A DNA stretch of 64,000 bases from JBKBIP01 sp046297495 (GCA_046297495.1 JBKBIP010000002.1:124001-188000); one strand, 5' to 3'. Counted from the first letter of the stretch, positions 53,434-63,009 are shown. The notes: generated by a model from the sequence alone, not told the origin. A program made the numbers and translations.

Positions 53434-55710
53434 ATGCCGGCCGTCGTCAATGAAGCGCCGACGCTTCCCCTAGATGATCCGTCCCTCTACATCAACCGCG
53501 AGCTGAGCTGGTTGGAGTTCAATCGCCGGGTCCTGGACGAAGCGCGCGATCCGCAGGTGCCGATCCTGGAACGGCTTAAGTTTCTGGCGATCTTTTCCTC
53601 CAACCTTGACGAGTTCTTCATGGTCCGCGTCGGCGGGTTGCAGCAGAAGGTCCAGGCCGGCATCACCCGAACTTCCGGCGCCGACAAGATGCTTCCCGCC
53701 CATCAGCTCGAATGCATCAGCGACACCGTCCGGCAACTGCTGCAAGACCAGTATCATTGCCTGTTTCAGGAAGTGCTGCCGGCCTTGGAGCCGGAAGGGA
53801 TCGTCATTCGCAACACCGAAACTCTGACCGAGGACGAGCTGAGCTACCTGACGGATGTGTTTCGCCGCGAGATTTACCCGGTGCTGACGCCGTTGGCCAT
53901 CGACCCTGGCCATCCGTTTCCGCACCTGCTCAACAAGACGTTGAATTTGGCCGTGCTCTTGGAACGGCCCAAGCAGCGCGACGAGCGATTGTATGCCGTC
54001 GTCCAGGTGCCGTCCGTGCTGCCGCGCTTCGTGTCGTTGCCGAGCGACAAAGGGCATGTGTTCATCCCGCTCGAAACCGTCATTCAACTGCACCTACCCG
54101 AATTGTTCCCCGGCATGGATTTGCTGTACACCACGGTTTTTCGTTTGACACGAGACAGCGAATACGAGATCGAAAACGATGAGGTCGAGGACTTGCTGGA
54201 GGCGATTGAGCAAGAGATTCGCAAGCGGCGCCGCGGGGCGGTGGTGCGCTTGGAAGTCGAGGACGTGGCCCCTTCGGAAATCGAGTCTTTCTTGACGACG
54301 GCCCTGGATATGGAGCCGCAGGACGTGTATCGCTTGCCCGGCATGTTGGACCTGACGGGATTGTTTCAGATTCATGGTTTGCCGGGTTACACCCACTTGC
54401 GCGATCCGCAGTTCGTACCGCAGATGGTCGTGGATTTCGGGCAATCATCCAGTTTGTGGTCGGCCATTCGGGCGCGCGACATTTTGTTGCACCATCCTTA
54501 CGAATCGTTCGCGCCGGTGATTCAGTTCGTCGAGGAAGCCGCCCGCGATGAACGGGTGCTGGCCATCAAGCAGACCCTGTATCGCACCGGCAGCGAATCC
54601 CCCATTGTCCGCGCCTTGCAGCGCGCCGCCGACAATGGCAAGCAAGTGACCGCCTTGATCGAGCTGAAGGCCCGCATGGACGAGGAGCGCAATATCCTAT
54701 GGGCGCGGGAGCTGGAACAAGCTGGCGTCCATGTGGTCTTTGGCTTCATCGGTTTGAAGACTCACTGCAAGGTCGCCTTGGTGGTGCGGCGCGAGGATGA
54801 CGGCATTCGCCGCTACGTCCACATGTCCACCGGCAATTACAATCAGGCGACGGCCCGCGTGTACACCGATCTCGGCTTTTTCACCTGCAATCCNNNNNNN
54901 NNNNNNNNNNNNNNNNNNNNNNNNNNNNNNNNNNNNNNNNNNNNNNNNNNNNNNNNNNNNNNNNNNNNNNNNNNNNNNNNNNNNNNNNNNNNNGACTTCT
55001 GCGAGGATGCCTCGGCCCTGTTCAATTACCTGACCGGCTATTGCGAGCTGCCGGAATGGCGCAAGCTGGTCGTGGCCCCCAGCCGGATGCAGGCGTTCAT
55101 GGTCGAGAAGATCGAGCAAGAAATCGACCATCAGCAAGCGGGGCGAGAGGGACGCATCATCGCCAAGCTCAACGGCTTGTTGGAGCCGGTGGTCGTGCAG
55201 GCGCTGTATCGCGCCAGTCAAGCGGGAGTGCGCATCGACCTGATTTGCCGGGGCATCTGTGCGCTGCGTCCGGGATTGCCGGGCATTAGCGACCATATCC
55301 GTGTCATTTCCATCGTCGATCGCTTTTTGGAGCATAGCCGGATCTTCTACTTCGGCAACGGCGGCGACCCGCAAGTGTACATCGGCTCGGCGGATTGGAT
55401 GGACCGCAACTTGTCACGGCGCGTGGAAGTGGTTTTTCCCGTGGAACAGCCCGATCTGAAAAGCCGATTGATTGATGAAATCTTGGCCATTTCCCTGGCG
55501 GACAACGTCAAGGCCCGCGAGCTGCTGCCCGATGGCACTTATCGCCGCATCCAGGTCGCCGAAGGGGAAGAGTTAATTCGGTCGCAGCAACGCTTCCTGG
55601 AATTGGCCGCCGCCAAGGCCCAGCGCATGAACGAAATCCCCCCGATCCCCGTCCCGTCCGGCAAGCATCGCGCCCATCTGCGCAACACGCGCAACGGACA
55701 GATACGTTAA
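53434..55710 (+). CDS. ppk1: Polyphosphate kinase 1 (interrupted by an assembly gap)
   Basis: It makes polyphosphate from ATP. The N-terminal 'YINRELSWLEFNRRVLDEA', 'LYRTGSESPIVRAL', 'LKARMDEERNILWARELE', 'HMSTGNYNQATARVYTDLGFF', 'RGICALRPGLPGISDHIRVISIVDRFLEHSRIFYFGNGG' and 'SADWMDRNLSRRVEVVFP' are all classic PPK1 blocks and include the active-site His region. AAGGAG at 53420-53425 favours the ATG at 53434; an ATG at 53332 would add 34 basic residues. Ns at 54894-54993 interrupt the chain, and the frame is preserved across them. Adjacent family motifs ('FFTCN' and 'DFCEDASALFNYLTGY') meet almost directly, so the gap probably represents little missing sequence. Confidence 0.95.
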   Translation: MPAVVNEAPTLPLDDPSLYINRELSWLEFNRRVLDEARDPQVPILERLKFLAIFSSNLDEFFMVRVGGLQQKVQAGITRTSGADKMLPAHQLECISDTVRQLLQDQYHCLFQEVLPALEPEGIVIRNTETLTEDELSYLTDVFRREIYPVLTPLAIDPGHPFPHLLNKTLNLAVLLERPKQRDERLYAVVQVPSVLPRFVSLPSDKGHVFIPLETVIQLHLPELFPGMDLLYTTVFRLTRDSEYEIENDEVEDLLEAIEQEIRKRRRGAVVRLEVEDVAPSEIESFLTTALDMEPQDVYRLPGMLDLTGLFQIHGLPGYTHLRDPQFVPQMVVDFGQSSSLWSAIRARDILLHHPYESFAPVIQFVEEAARDERVLAIKQTLYRTGSESPIVRALQRAADNGKQVTALIELKARMDEERNILWARELEQAGVHVVFGFIGLKTHCKVALVVRREDDGIRRYVHMSTGNYNQATARVYTDLGFFTCNXXXXXXXXXXXXXXXXXXXXXXXXXXXXXXXXXXDFCEDASALFNYLTGYCELPEWRKLVVAPSRMQAFMVEKIEQEIDHQQAGREGRIIAKLNGLLEPVVVQALYRASQAGVRIDLICRGICALRPGLPGISDHIRVISIVDRFLEHSRIFYFGNGGDPQVYIGSADWMDRNLSRRVEVVFPVEQPDLKSRLIDEILAISLADNVKARELLPDGTYRRIQVAEGEELIRSQQRFLELAAAKAQRMNEIPPIPVPSGKHRAHLRNTRNGQIR
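54894..54993. other. Run of 100 N (assembly gap)
   Basis: Exactly 100 undetermined bases inside the polyphosphate kinase gene. Such a round number is usually a placeholder and not a measured length. Confidence 0.95.
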
Positions 55711-55732
55711 CAGATCCCATCATGGTGACTCA

Positions 55733-55768
55733 TCGTTTCGCGTTGGCGGGGTCTTCAACGCGAAACGA
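55733..55768. terminator. 13-bp palindrome downstream of ppk
   Basis: TCGTTTCGCGTTG pairs exactly with CAACGCGAAACGA around a 10-base loop, 22 bases after the stop codon. It has no T-run. The left arm contains the CATCGTTTCGCG core of an intergenic motif repeated further right. Confidence 0.6.
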
Positions 55769-55836
55769 CGCCATCCGACAACGGCCACGCCACATCAAGC
55801 CGATCATCTCAGATCCAGTGTGATCATCCGTCAATT

Positions 55837-57594
55837 CTATTTCGGCGGTGGCGGTACTTCGCCGAGCTTCTCGCCGATCTCGTGAAACGTGGTAGTGGCA
55901 CTCTGCCCCACGGTGGTGATGGCGCCCATCAGCATGATCGTCGTCATCATGTCAAAGTTCGCTATGGTGTCTGCCAGCGGCACGGCGGTCCAGCTTTGAA
56001 AGCGGACGGTCTTGCCGTCATCGGTGCTGACGGAGACGGTCGGGAACAGGTGCCGCGCCACGGCGTAGGAATTGGGAATCAGACTGACATCAAACTTGAG
56101 ATCCGGCTGATTGCTGGCCAACGCCGCTCCAATGAGCGGCACCCAGCCCCCCAAGCTGAGGATGCCTGGCCGGGGATCGCTCATGGCCACGGAAGTGAAC
56201 TCCTTCGGCAAGCGGTTGAGCGCCTGTTTCATGGCCGCATCGGGCACCCAAGCAGGAATCTCCCCCTTCTGGCGCAGGATGTAATCTTGCACGGTTTGTG
56301 GATACAACCCCACCACCAACCAGCCGTCATGAATGGCAAAAGTGGGAGTAACCAGAAAACTTTCCTCGTCGTAATAAACCGAGGTCAGTGAAACGTTGTG
56401 ATAGTTTGATGTCCGAACGCTCATTTTCCCTTGGGACATCTTTTCGCCGAAGCGCGCCAGTTGCGTCAGGGCTTTTCGCAGCTTGGCCTCATCCTTGACT
56501 TCGATGAACGCGGTAAGTCCCAGGAACCACACCGCCGACTTGGAGTTATACATCACAACTCGGTTGCCGAGCGAGCCGAGCAGCTCGGAGCGCAAATCGA
56601 TCCCCACCATCTGATTGATCGCCGCGATTTGCTGCTGGATGTTCTCCTTCTCCGCTGGCGGCGCCATGCGTTGCACCGTTTCCAGGACGACATCATACAA
56701 TGTTCCCAAGTCGAGCTGCGTTGCGGTGAAGCTGGTGATCTCCGGTGGCATGGGGGGAAGGTTATCCACGTTGAACGGCTTGCCGGTGAGTAATTTCACC
56801 AGTCCCTTGCGCGGTTGCGGAGCGTCGATGGCCACCAACGTGCGCAACGCCGGGCCGTCGTAACCGAGGTACATCTGAATGGCTTGCAAATCACTCAAAC
56901 CCAGATCGTCGATGGCCTTGGCGGCTTCCGGGCTGAGCGGCTCGACCAGCTTCACCAGCGACGCCAGATCGACGTAGCCGCGCGCCGAAGTCGGAAACTC
57001 TTGGAACTGCTGGAGCTTTTGGAAATTCGGGTTCTTGTCCACCCCCGCTCGACCAGCTTGGCGCAACAACATGGCCTTGGGACCGTCGGTGGTGAGGCTC
57101 ATGACAATGTCCTTGCCATCCACCCACCAAATGGTGAACATGCTCTGATCTTGAATGTAGTGGATCACACGCCCACTTATCTTGATCTGTTCCACTTCCA
57201 TCCCGGTTTGCTCGAACCCTTTGCGCACTAAATCAAATAAAGCGTCCGCGTGGTCGCCGGAGTTGGGCAGAATCAGCGTTGCCTGCACTTCGGGCGGCAG
57301 CACGCCGCGCACCTCGACACCGGCCACCAGACCATTTCGCGCCAGTTTCTTGAACAATTCAGAGTGCTCGTCGCTGGGCAGATTCTTGGTCAGGCTGTCC
57401 AGCAAGGGACCAAATTCCTCGAAGATGATTTTAGACAGGGCCGTTTTCTCAAAGGCGACACGCTGCGCCGTCAGCCCGTCCCAGCGGAAATAGACTTGGG
57501 TGTTCGCGGACAGCAGCCGTTCCGGCGCTTCCTGGGCTTGCGCCAGCCCCCCCATGAGCAACACGATCCACGCCATGCCACTGCGGTACTTCAT
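55837..57594 (-). CDS. Secreted protein of the DUF3352-like type, unknown role
   Basis: From the ATG at 57594 the product has 585 residues. A signal peptide ('MAWIVLLMGGLAQAQEAP') is followed by a long mixed alpha/beta chain without membrane spans. Passages such as 'RLLSANTQVYFRWDG', 'ARGYVDLASLVKLVEPLSPEAAKAIDDLGL' and 'WFLGLTAFIEVKDEAKLRKALTQLARFGEKM' are like the DUF3352 group of exported bacterial proteins, which have no known activity. AAGGAA upstream supports this start; the open frame extends 76 codons further, but those overlap the divergent promoter of the next gene. No partner gene is obvious. Confidence 0.75.
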   Translation of the reverse strand: MKYRSGMAWIVLLMGGLAQAQEAPERLLSANTQVYFRWDGLTAQRVAFEKTALSKIIFEEFGPLLDSLTKNLPSDEHSELFKKLARNGLVAGVEVRGVLPPEVQATLILPNSGDHADALFDLVRKGFEQTGMEVEQIKISGRVIHYIQDQSMFTIWWVDGKDIVMSLTTDGPKAMLLRQAGRAGVDKNPNFQKLQQFQEFPTSARGYVDLASLVKLVEPLSPEAAKAIDDLGLSDLQAIQMYLGYDGPALRTLVAIDAPQPRKGLVKLLTGKPFNVDNLPPMPPEITSFTATQLDLGTLYDVVLETVQRMAPPAEKENIQQQIAAINQMVGIDLRSELLGSLGNRVVMYNSKSAVWFLGLTAFIEVKDEAKLRKALTQLARFGEKMSQGKMSVRTSNYHNVSLTSVYYDEESFLVTPTFAIHDGWLVVGLYPQTVQDYILRQKGEIPAWVPDAAMKQALNRLPKEFTSVAMSDPRPGILSLGGWVPLIGAALASNQPDLKFDVSLIPNSYAVARHLFPTVSVSTDDGKTVRFQSWTAVPLADTIANFDMMTTIMLMGAITTVGQSATTTFHEIGEKLGEVPPPPK

Positions 57595-57730
57595 GATAGA
57601 TTCCTTCATGGAAAAGAAATGAGAAAACCGCGCATTCGGTGTTAGTATCGCCGATCCACTGAAAATAGCAAGTCCCTCGTTGAGCCGTTTAGCGAGCTCG
57701 CCACCGGCGAGCCTTCCAAGAGGCTTTTCC

Positions 57731-57759
57731 TTGCACCAACTCCCCACGGCGCGTATAGT
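57731..57759 (+). promoter_or_regulatory. Promoter for the DUF1501 gene
   Basis: TTGCAC (57731-57736), a 17-base spacer and TATAGT (57754-57759). The start codon is about 35 bases after the expected transcription start. Confidence 0.55.
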
Positions 57760-57801
57760 AACTGTCAACGATCCGTTCATCGCCCAAAGGGGGGTAGGAT
57801 C

Positions 57802-59202
57802 ATGTTCGCGCTTCACGATCACGGTTCGCGCTTGTGCGATGGGTGGACGCGGCGAGAGATGCTGCGCGTCGGCGGTTTGGGGTGGTTCGGCCTATCGTTG
57901 CCGGGGTTGCTGCAAGCACGTCAGCAACAGTCGGCGGCGCGGGGCGGGTCCTTCGGCCAGGCCAAGTCATGCATCCTGCTGTTCAACCTGGGCGGGCCGC
58001 CGCAGCTGGAGACGTGGGACCCCAAGCCGGACGCTCCCGCCGAGATTCGTGGCGAGTTTCAACCGATTGCCTCCAGCGTGCCAGGATTGAACGTGTGCGA
58101 GCTGATGCCGCGCACGGCAAAGCTGGCCCATCATTGCGCTGTGCTGCGGGCGGTTTCGACCAATGACAACGCCCATTCCGCCAGCGGCTACTGGATGCTG
58201 ACCGGGGTATCGCACCAGCCGATGGGAGTGGAAAACGCCAAAGCAGGCGCTCCAAACGACTGGCCCTGCCTGGCCGCCATCGTCCAGTATCTACGCGGTT
58301 CCCCCGGCGGTCTGCCGGCTTCCGTCGTCCTGCCCGAACATATCTGGAATACCGGCATGATTCCCTGGCCGGGGCAGAATGCCGGTTTCCTGGGCCGGGC
58401 CGCCGACCCCTGGCTGATTCACTGCGACCCGAACGCTCCGGATTTCACCATTCCCGGCGTCACGCTGACTGACGATGTCACCCCCTTGCGTTTCGACCAG
58501 CGTAAGTCGCTGCTGGAACAGGTCAACCGCCATCTCGACGGCGTAGACCGTGGCGGGGCCGTCGCGCGCTTCAACAACCACAGCCGGACCGCGTTTGACC
58601 TGTTGCGTTCGGGCCGAGCGCGGCGCGCCTTTAACCTCGACGAGGAGCCGGCCCCGGCGCGCGACCGCTATGGCCGGACGCGCTGGGGACAGAGCGTATT
58701 ACTGGCCCGCCGCTTGGTGGAAGCCGGCGTGTCGCTCGTGCAAGTCAACTGGACGCGCATGCCGGAAGAGACATCCGATAGCCCCGCCTGGGACACGCAC
58801 AAGACCAACGCTAAACACTTGAAAGACCGCCTCATGCCGATCATGGACCAAGGGTACTCCGCGCTGCTGGAAGACCTGGCCGAGCGCGGCTTGCTCGACG
58901 AAACACTGGTGGTGTGGATGGGAGAATTTGGCCGCACGCCGAAGATCAACGGCAACGCCGGCCGCGATCACTGGGGGCATGTCTTTTCGGTGGCACTGGC
59001 CGGCGGCGGCACGCGCGGCGGCGTGGTGCATGGCGCTTCCGATCAAAACGCCGCCTATCCGCGCGACGGCGTCGTCCGCCCGGAAGACCTCGCCGCCACC
59101 ATCTTTCACTGTCTCGGCCACGAACCGCACACGGAAATGCACGACATCCAAAACCGCCCCCTCGCCATCAGCCGCGGCAAGGTGATCGAGGCGGTGGTCT
59201 GA
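57802..59202 (+). CDS. DUF1501 family exported protein
   Basis: The 466-residue protein has an N-terminal 'TRREMLRVGGLGWFGLSLPGLL', a twin-arginine-like signal, followed by a sulfatase/alkaline-phosphatase-like fold: 'CILLFNLGGPPQLETWDPKPDAP', 'NDNAHSASGYWMLTG', 'VVWMGEFGRTPKINGNAGRDHWG'. These are the main DUF1501 motifs. The family is very common in planctomycetes, where it is normally paired with a DUF1549/DUF1553 cytochrome protein. That partner is absent here. The metal-binding Asp/His positions are kept, so hydrolase activity is possible but not proven. Confidence 0.93.
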   Translation: MFALHDHGSRLCDGWTRREMLRVGGLGWFGLSLPGLLQARQQQSAARGGSFGQAKSCILLFNLGGPPQLETWDPKPDAPAEIRGEFQPIASSVPGLNVCELMPRTAKLAHHCAVLRAVSTNDNAHSASGYWMLTGVSHQPMGVENAKAGAPNDWPCLAAIVQYLRGSPGGLPASVVLPEHIWNTGMIPWPGQNAGFLGRAADPWLIHCDPNAPDFTIPGVTLTDDVTPLRFDQRKSLLEQVNRHLDGVDRGGAVARFNNHSRTAFDLLRSGRARRAFNLDEEPAPARDRYGRTRWGQSVLLARRLVEAGVSLVQVNWTRMPEETSDSPAWDTHKTNAKHLKDRLMPIMDQGYSALLEDLAERGLLDETLVVWMGEFGRTPKINGNAGRDHWGHVFSVALAGGGTRGGVVHGASDQNAAYPRDGVVRPEDLAATIFHCLGHEPHTEMHDIQNRPLAISRGKVIEAVV

Positions 59203-59246
59203 GCTTTCTCGCTCAGGTTTTTGCCGGCTCTCTATCATGAATTCGT

Positions 59247-59297
59247 GATTCATCGTTGCTCGCCTGTTTCCGTCGCCGCGACGCGAAACGATGAATC
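59247..59297. repeat. Inverted copies of the GATTCATCGTT motif
   Basis: GATTCATCGTT (59247-59257) pairs exactly with AACGATGAATC (59287-59297). The right arm is preceded by CGCG, giving the full 16-nt motif CGCGAAACGATGAATC. Confidence 0.75.
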
Positions 59298-59371
59298 AAC
59301 AAATGGGCATTTCCTCCCTAAAATAGATCAGTGGAGAAAACACCCTCGAACACATTCCCGACGGAGGAACC

Positions 59372-59578
59372 ATGCGCTACGTCATTGCCATTTTACTGCC
59401 ACCCTTGGGTATGTTGTTCTGTGGACGCATCTTTCAAGCCATCGTCTGTTTGATCTTGATGTGTACGCTGATCGGTTGGCCGGTGGCGTCCATCTGGGCG
59501 GCGCTGGTGGTGTCGAATTATTACACCGAGAAGAGCAACAAAAACCTGATTCAAGAAATCCGCCACGAGCACGGCTAA
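59372..59578 (+). CDS. Pmp3/YqaE-like small membrane protein
   Basis: The 68-residue peptide has two hydrophobic segments ('YVIAILLPPLGMLFCG' and 'IVCLILMCTLIGWPVASIWAALVV') and a charged C-terminus. This is the layout of the UPF0057/Pmp3 family of stress-linked two-span proteins, whose first span has the same 'ILLPPLGVFL'-like core. GGAGGAACC lies directly before the ATG. It is monocistronic, between DUF1501 and the multi-haem cytochrome. Confidence 0.85.
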   Translation: MRYVIAILLPPLGMLFCGRIFQAIVCLILMCTLIGWPVASIWAALVVSNYYTEKSNKNLIQEIRHEHG

Positions 59579-59730
59579 GCGACTGTCTCGAAAGGTTCGT
59601 GGGGCACGTTTTCCAACGTGCTGACCAGGCAGCCGATGCATGGGTCAGCACCGGCAAGGGGACGTGGGAAACGTGCCCGCGGCTCCTGCCGGCGCGCAGC
59701 GCAGCGTCAGCGCGACGACCCCCCATCCGA

Positions 59731-59745
59731 ATTCATCGTTTCGCG
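59731..59745. repeat. Copy of the GATTCATCGTTTCGCG motif
   Basis: ATTCATCGTTTCGCG, 15 of the 16 bases of the recurring intergenic motif. Confidence 0.7.
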
Positions 59746-59975
59746 CTCGGAATGGATCATCAACGTGCCTGGCACTCGTTTCCCTCGCGTCCCTCGACTA
59801 AGAGACGGCGGTTTCATTCCATGCTCATAACATGTCATCTCTCCAAGGGGGGGGGTGGGGTAGAATGGAACAATGAAACAACGTCCCCCTGATCCTTTAT
59901 CCATATTATACACATGTCCATTAAACAAGTAAAGGGCATCCGCTCCGCGGTTCGGCGGGACGTGACGGCTTTTGT

Positions 59976-60003
59976 TTGCACTCGCGCGGAATATGTTGAT
60001 AAT
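59976..60003 (+). promoter_or_regulatory. Promoter for the multi-haem cytochrome gene
   Basis: TTGCAC (59976-59981), a 16-base spacer and GATAAT (59998-60003). The start codon is about 35 bases after the expected transcription start. Confidence 0.45.
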
Positions 60004-60044
60004 GGTACCAAAGTGACTAGGATTTCGCAGCTGAGGGAAGAATT

Positions 60045-62897
60045 ATGAAGCATGGTCGATGGTTGCTCGCGGCGTGGGTGGTCTGGGGTTGCGGGGGGAG
60101 CGCGGCAGTAGCCGGCGCGGACGGGGTGGTGACGGGCTGGGACTCGGTCAACGGCCAGGTGCTGTTGGGTGAGCTGAGCTGTGCCGCCTGTCATGCGGCG
60201 GAGGCGGAAGCGGATCGGCTGCTGTCCCGGCAAGCGCCGATCCTGGATGATGTCGGCGGGCGAGTGACGCCGCAATATCTGCGCGCGTTTCTGGCCCATC
60301 CGCATCAGGTCAAGGCCGGCACCCCCATGCCCGATCTGCTCCATGCCTTGCCAGAGCCAGAACGCGCGGACGTGGTGGAAGAGTTGGTTCACTACCTGGC
60401 GTCACTGGGGGGGCCTATCGATCAGCGCTCATCCGGCGCCAGCAAAACGCAAATCGACAAGGGGAAGGAATTATATCACAGCGTCGGCTGCGTCGCTTGT
60501 CATCAGCCCTTCGAGCCGCCGCCGCAACACAAGATCGACACGGCCAATCTGTTCATCGATGAAGAAGAGATCGCCAAGAAACCAGCTTCCCCCTCGGTGC
60601 CGCTCGGCGAGCTGTCCGCCAAGACCACCGTGGCCGCTCTGGCTCGTTTCCTAAGCGACCCCTTGCACACCCGGCCATCGGGCCGTATGCCGAGCCTGAA
60701 CCTGAAGCCCGGCGAGGCCAACCTGATCGCCGCCTACCTGCTGCGCGACCAGTATTCGGAGAAGGACCAGGCGTTAGGGGCCGGTCTCGATTTCGCCTAT
60801 TACGAAGGGAGCTGGTCAAAGGTGCCCGATTTCGAGACGCTGACGCCGAAAGCCCAAGGGGACGCCAAAAGCATCGACCTGAACGAAGTGCAACAGCGCA
60901 TCGGCAAGAAATTAACGTCCAACTTCGCCGTCCGCTTCCAGGGCTTGATCGAGATTCCGCAAGACGGCGGCTATCGTTTTTGGACGAAATCGGATGATGG
61001 CTCGGTGCTGCTCATCAATGGGAAGCGCGTCGTCGATAACGACGGCATCCACCCCCCGCAGGAAAAAGAGGGGACGATCCAGCTGACGAAAGGGAGACAT
61101 CTTTTCGAGGTGGGGCTGATCCAAGGCGGAGGCGGCTTCGAACTGAGCGTCCATTGGCAGCCGCCGGGAGCCAAGGCGCGGGAGCCGATTCCGCCCGGCG
61201 TTCTGCTGCATTCTGCGGCGGCCATGATTCCGAAAGGGATCATCGATTTCCGCGTCGCGCCGGAGAAGGTCGAAGCCGGCCGGCAGCGGTTCACGGCGCT
61301 GGGGTGCGCGTCGTGTCATGTCACCGACCGTGCCGCCTCCATGACCTTGACACCGCTTAAAGCGCCGGCGTTGGCGGCGCTCAACCCCGGCGCGGCGGCG
61401 GGCTGCTTGGGAGAGAAAGTAGCGGCGGGGCGGCCGCGCTATGCCTTGAGCGACGCGCAGCGCTCGGCCCTGCAGCAAACCCTGACGGAAATGCGAAAAC
61501 CGGCCCGTTGGAACGTGGCCCAACGGCTTGACCACACGCTGACGGCGATGAACTGTTTTGCCTGCCATGTCCGTGACGGCAAAGGGGGGCCGGATCGCCA
61601 GCGCTCCAACTATTTCACGTATGACATTGTCGTCGATTTGGGAGACGAGGGACGGTTGCCGCCGTCCCTGAACGTCGTCGGCGCCAAGCTCACCGCCGCC
61701 GGTTTCGAGGATGCCTTTTCCGGCCAGAAATACCGCACCTACATGGCCACGCGCATGCCCCACTTCGGCAAGGCCAATGCCAGCCCGTTGCCGGAGCTAT
61801 TCGCTCAAGCCGATGCCGACAAAGTGCCGCCGCGTCAACCCGCCTTTTCCAGCCTATTGGTGGATGATGGCCGCAAGCTGATCGGCAAGAATACGCTGGC
61901 CTGTGTCAACTGCCACGCCTGGGGGGAGTATCGCTTGCCAGGGGCGGAAGGGCTGGACCTGCTACAAGTGACACGCCGCGTGCAGCCGGGCTACTTCCAC
62001 GCCTTGCTCGCCGATCCGCAACAGTTGCGTCCCGGCACCCGCATGCCCGGCGGTTGGCCAGACGGCAAGAGCTTCTTCACCGACATCCAAGATGGGGACA
62101 TGAACAAACAAATCGACGCCGTTTGGGCCTATCTGTCCACCGGCTCGAAAGGAGGTTTACCCGAGGGATTGGCGCCGACCGATGATTCCTGGCTGATCCC
62201 TACGGCGGAACCGATTGTCTTTCGCACCTTCCTGGACGGGATCGGCGCGCACGCCATTCTCGTCGGCTTCCGGCAACGGACGCACACGGCCTTCGATGCC
62301 AACCGCGTACGCCTGGCGGTCGCCTGGACGGGGAACTTCATCACCACCAAGGAAGCCTGGGAGGGACGGGCCGGACAGTACGCGAAAATTCCCAGCAATG
62401 ATGTCGTGCATCTCCCGGCAGGGCCGACGTTCGCCCGGCTGGCAAGTTTGAGCGACCTCTGGCCGGCGGACATTCCCAAGGCCAAGCTCGGCTCCAAGCG
62501 CACTCCGCCCGGCTATCAATTTCTTGGCTACTGTTTCGACGACCAGGGCATGCCGACATTTCGCTATCGCCTGGATGACATCGAAGTGGAGGAAACTCCT
62601 GGCACCGATTTCCGCAAGGAGGGAGCCGTGCTGTTTCGCCATTTTCAACTGGCTGCCCGCGAGAAGGACATATCCAACCTGTATCTGCGTTTGGCCGTCG
62701 GCAAGAAAATCGTGCCCGACGCGGATGATTTCCTCGTCGATGACCGCCTGCGTTTCCGCGTGTCGCCCGCCGGCGCTATCAAGCCGTTCGTGCGGACCGT
62801 CCAGGGGAGTCAAGAATTGCTGGTCCCCGTGCGGTTCGCGCCGTCGGCAAATGACAAGGGCCAAGTCGTGAAGCTAGATGTGGAAATGATGTGGTGA
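60045..62897 (+). CDS. Exported multi-haem c-type cytochrome with PA14-like domain
   Basis: The 950-residue chain has an N-terminal export segment and five CxxCH haem-binding motifs: CAACH (46-50), CVACH (149-153), CASCH (about 421), CFACH (about 504) and CVNCH (about 620). Between the second and third lies a PA14-like beta domain (about 245-385: 'LDFAYYEGSW', 'FWTKSDDGSVLLINGKRVVDN', 'GRHLFEVGLIQGGGGFELSVHW') that could bind carbohydrate. Planctomycetes have many such proteins, probably moving electrons outside the cytoplasm during polymer use. GAGGGAAG precedes the ATG. Three hundred C-terminal residues are beta-rich and unrecognised. Confidence 0.92.
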   Translation: MKHGRWLLAAWVVWGCGGSAAVAGADGVVTGWDSVNGQVLLGELSCAACHAAEAEADRLLSRQAPILDDVGGRVTPQYLRAFLAHPHQVKAGTPMPDLLHALPEPERADVVEELVHYLASLGGPIDQRSSGASKTQIDKGKELYHSVGCVACHQPFEPPPQHKIDTANLFIDEEEIAKKPASPSVPLGELSAKTTVAALARFLSDPLHTRPSGRMPSLNLKPGEANLIAAYLLRDQYSEKDQALGAGLDFAYYEGSWSKVPDFETLTPKAQGDAKSIDLNEVQQRIGKKLTSNFAVRFQGLIEIPQDGGYRFWTKSDDGSVLLINGKRVVDNDGIHPPQEKEGTIQLTKGRHLFEVGLIQGGGGFELSVHWQPPGAKAREPIPPGVLLHSAAAMIPKGIIDFRVAPEKVEAGRQRFTALGCASCHVTDRAASMTLTPLKAPALAALNPGAAAGCLGEKVAAGRPRYALSDAQRSALQQTLTEMRKPARWNVAQRLDHTLTAMNCFACHVRDGKGGPDRQRSNYFTYDIVVDLGDEGRLPPSLNVVGAKLTAAGFEDAFSGQKYRTYMATRMPHFGKANASPLPELFAQADADKVPPRQPAFSSLLVDDGRKLIGKNTLACVNCHAWGEYRLPGAEGLDLLQVTRRVQPGYFHALLADPQQLRPGTRMPGGWPDGKSFFTDIQDGDMNKQIDAVWAYLSTGSKGGLPEGLAPTDDSWLIPTAEPIVFRTFLDGIGAHAILVGFRQRTHTAFDANRVRLAVAWTGNFITTKEAWEGRAGQYAKIPSNDVVHLPAGPTFARLASLSDLWPADIPKAKLGSKRTPPGYQFLGYCFDDQGMPTFRYRLDDIEVEETPGTDFRKEGAVLFRHFQLAAREKDISNLYLRLAVGKKIVPDADDFLVDDRLRFRVSPAGAIKPFVRTVQGSQELLVPVRFAPSANDKGQVVKLDVEMMW

Positions 62898-62944
62898 GAA
62901 GCCCCCTGACGTGGTAGCGGCGCACGCGGCGTGTCGGTGGCGTG

Positions 62945-62960
62945 CGCGAAACGATGAATC
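62945..62960. repeat. Copy of the GATTCATCGTTTCGCG motif, inverted
   Basis: CGCGAAACGATGAATC, the exact reverse complement of the consensus, in the gap before the last gene. Confidence 0.75.
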
Positions 62961-63009
62961 CATGAAACAGCGAGCACCTAGAGCTTATTTCCCAAGTTTG
63001 GAGACATCC

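Larger units (their letters stand above)
59579..60044. other. Intergenic region with repeat copy and promoter
   Basis: It contains one copy of the intergenic motif (59731-59745) and the promoter at 59976-60003. No gene is supported. Confidence 0.5.
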
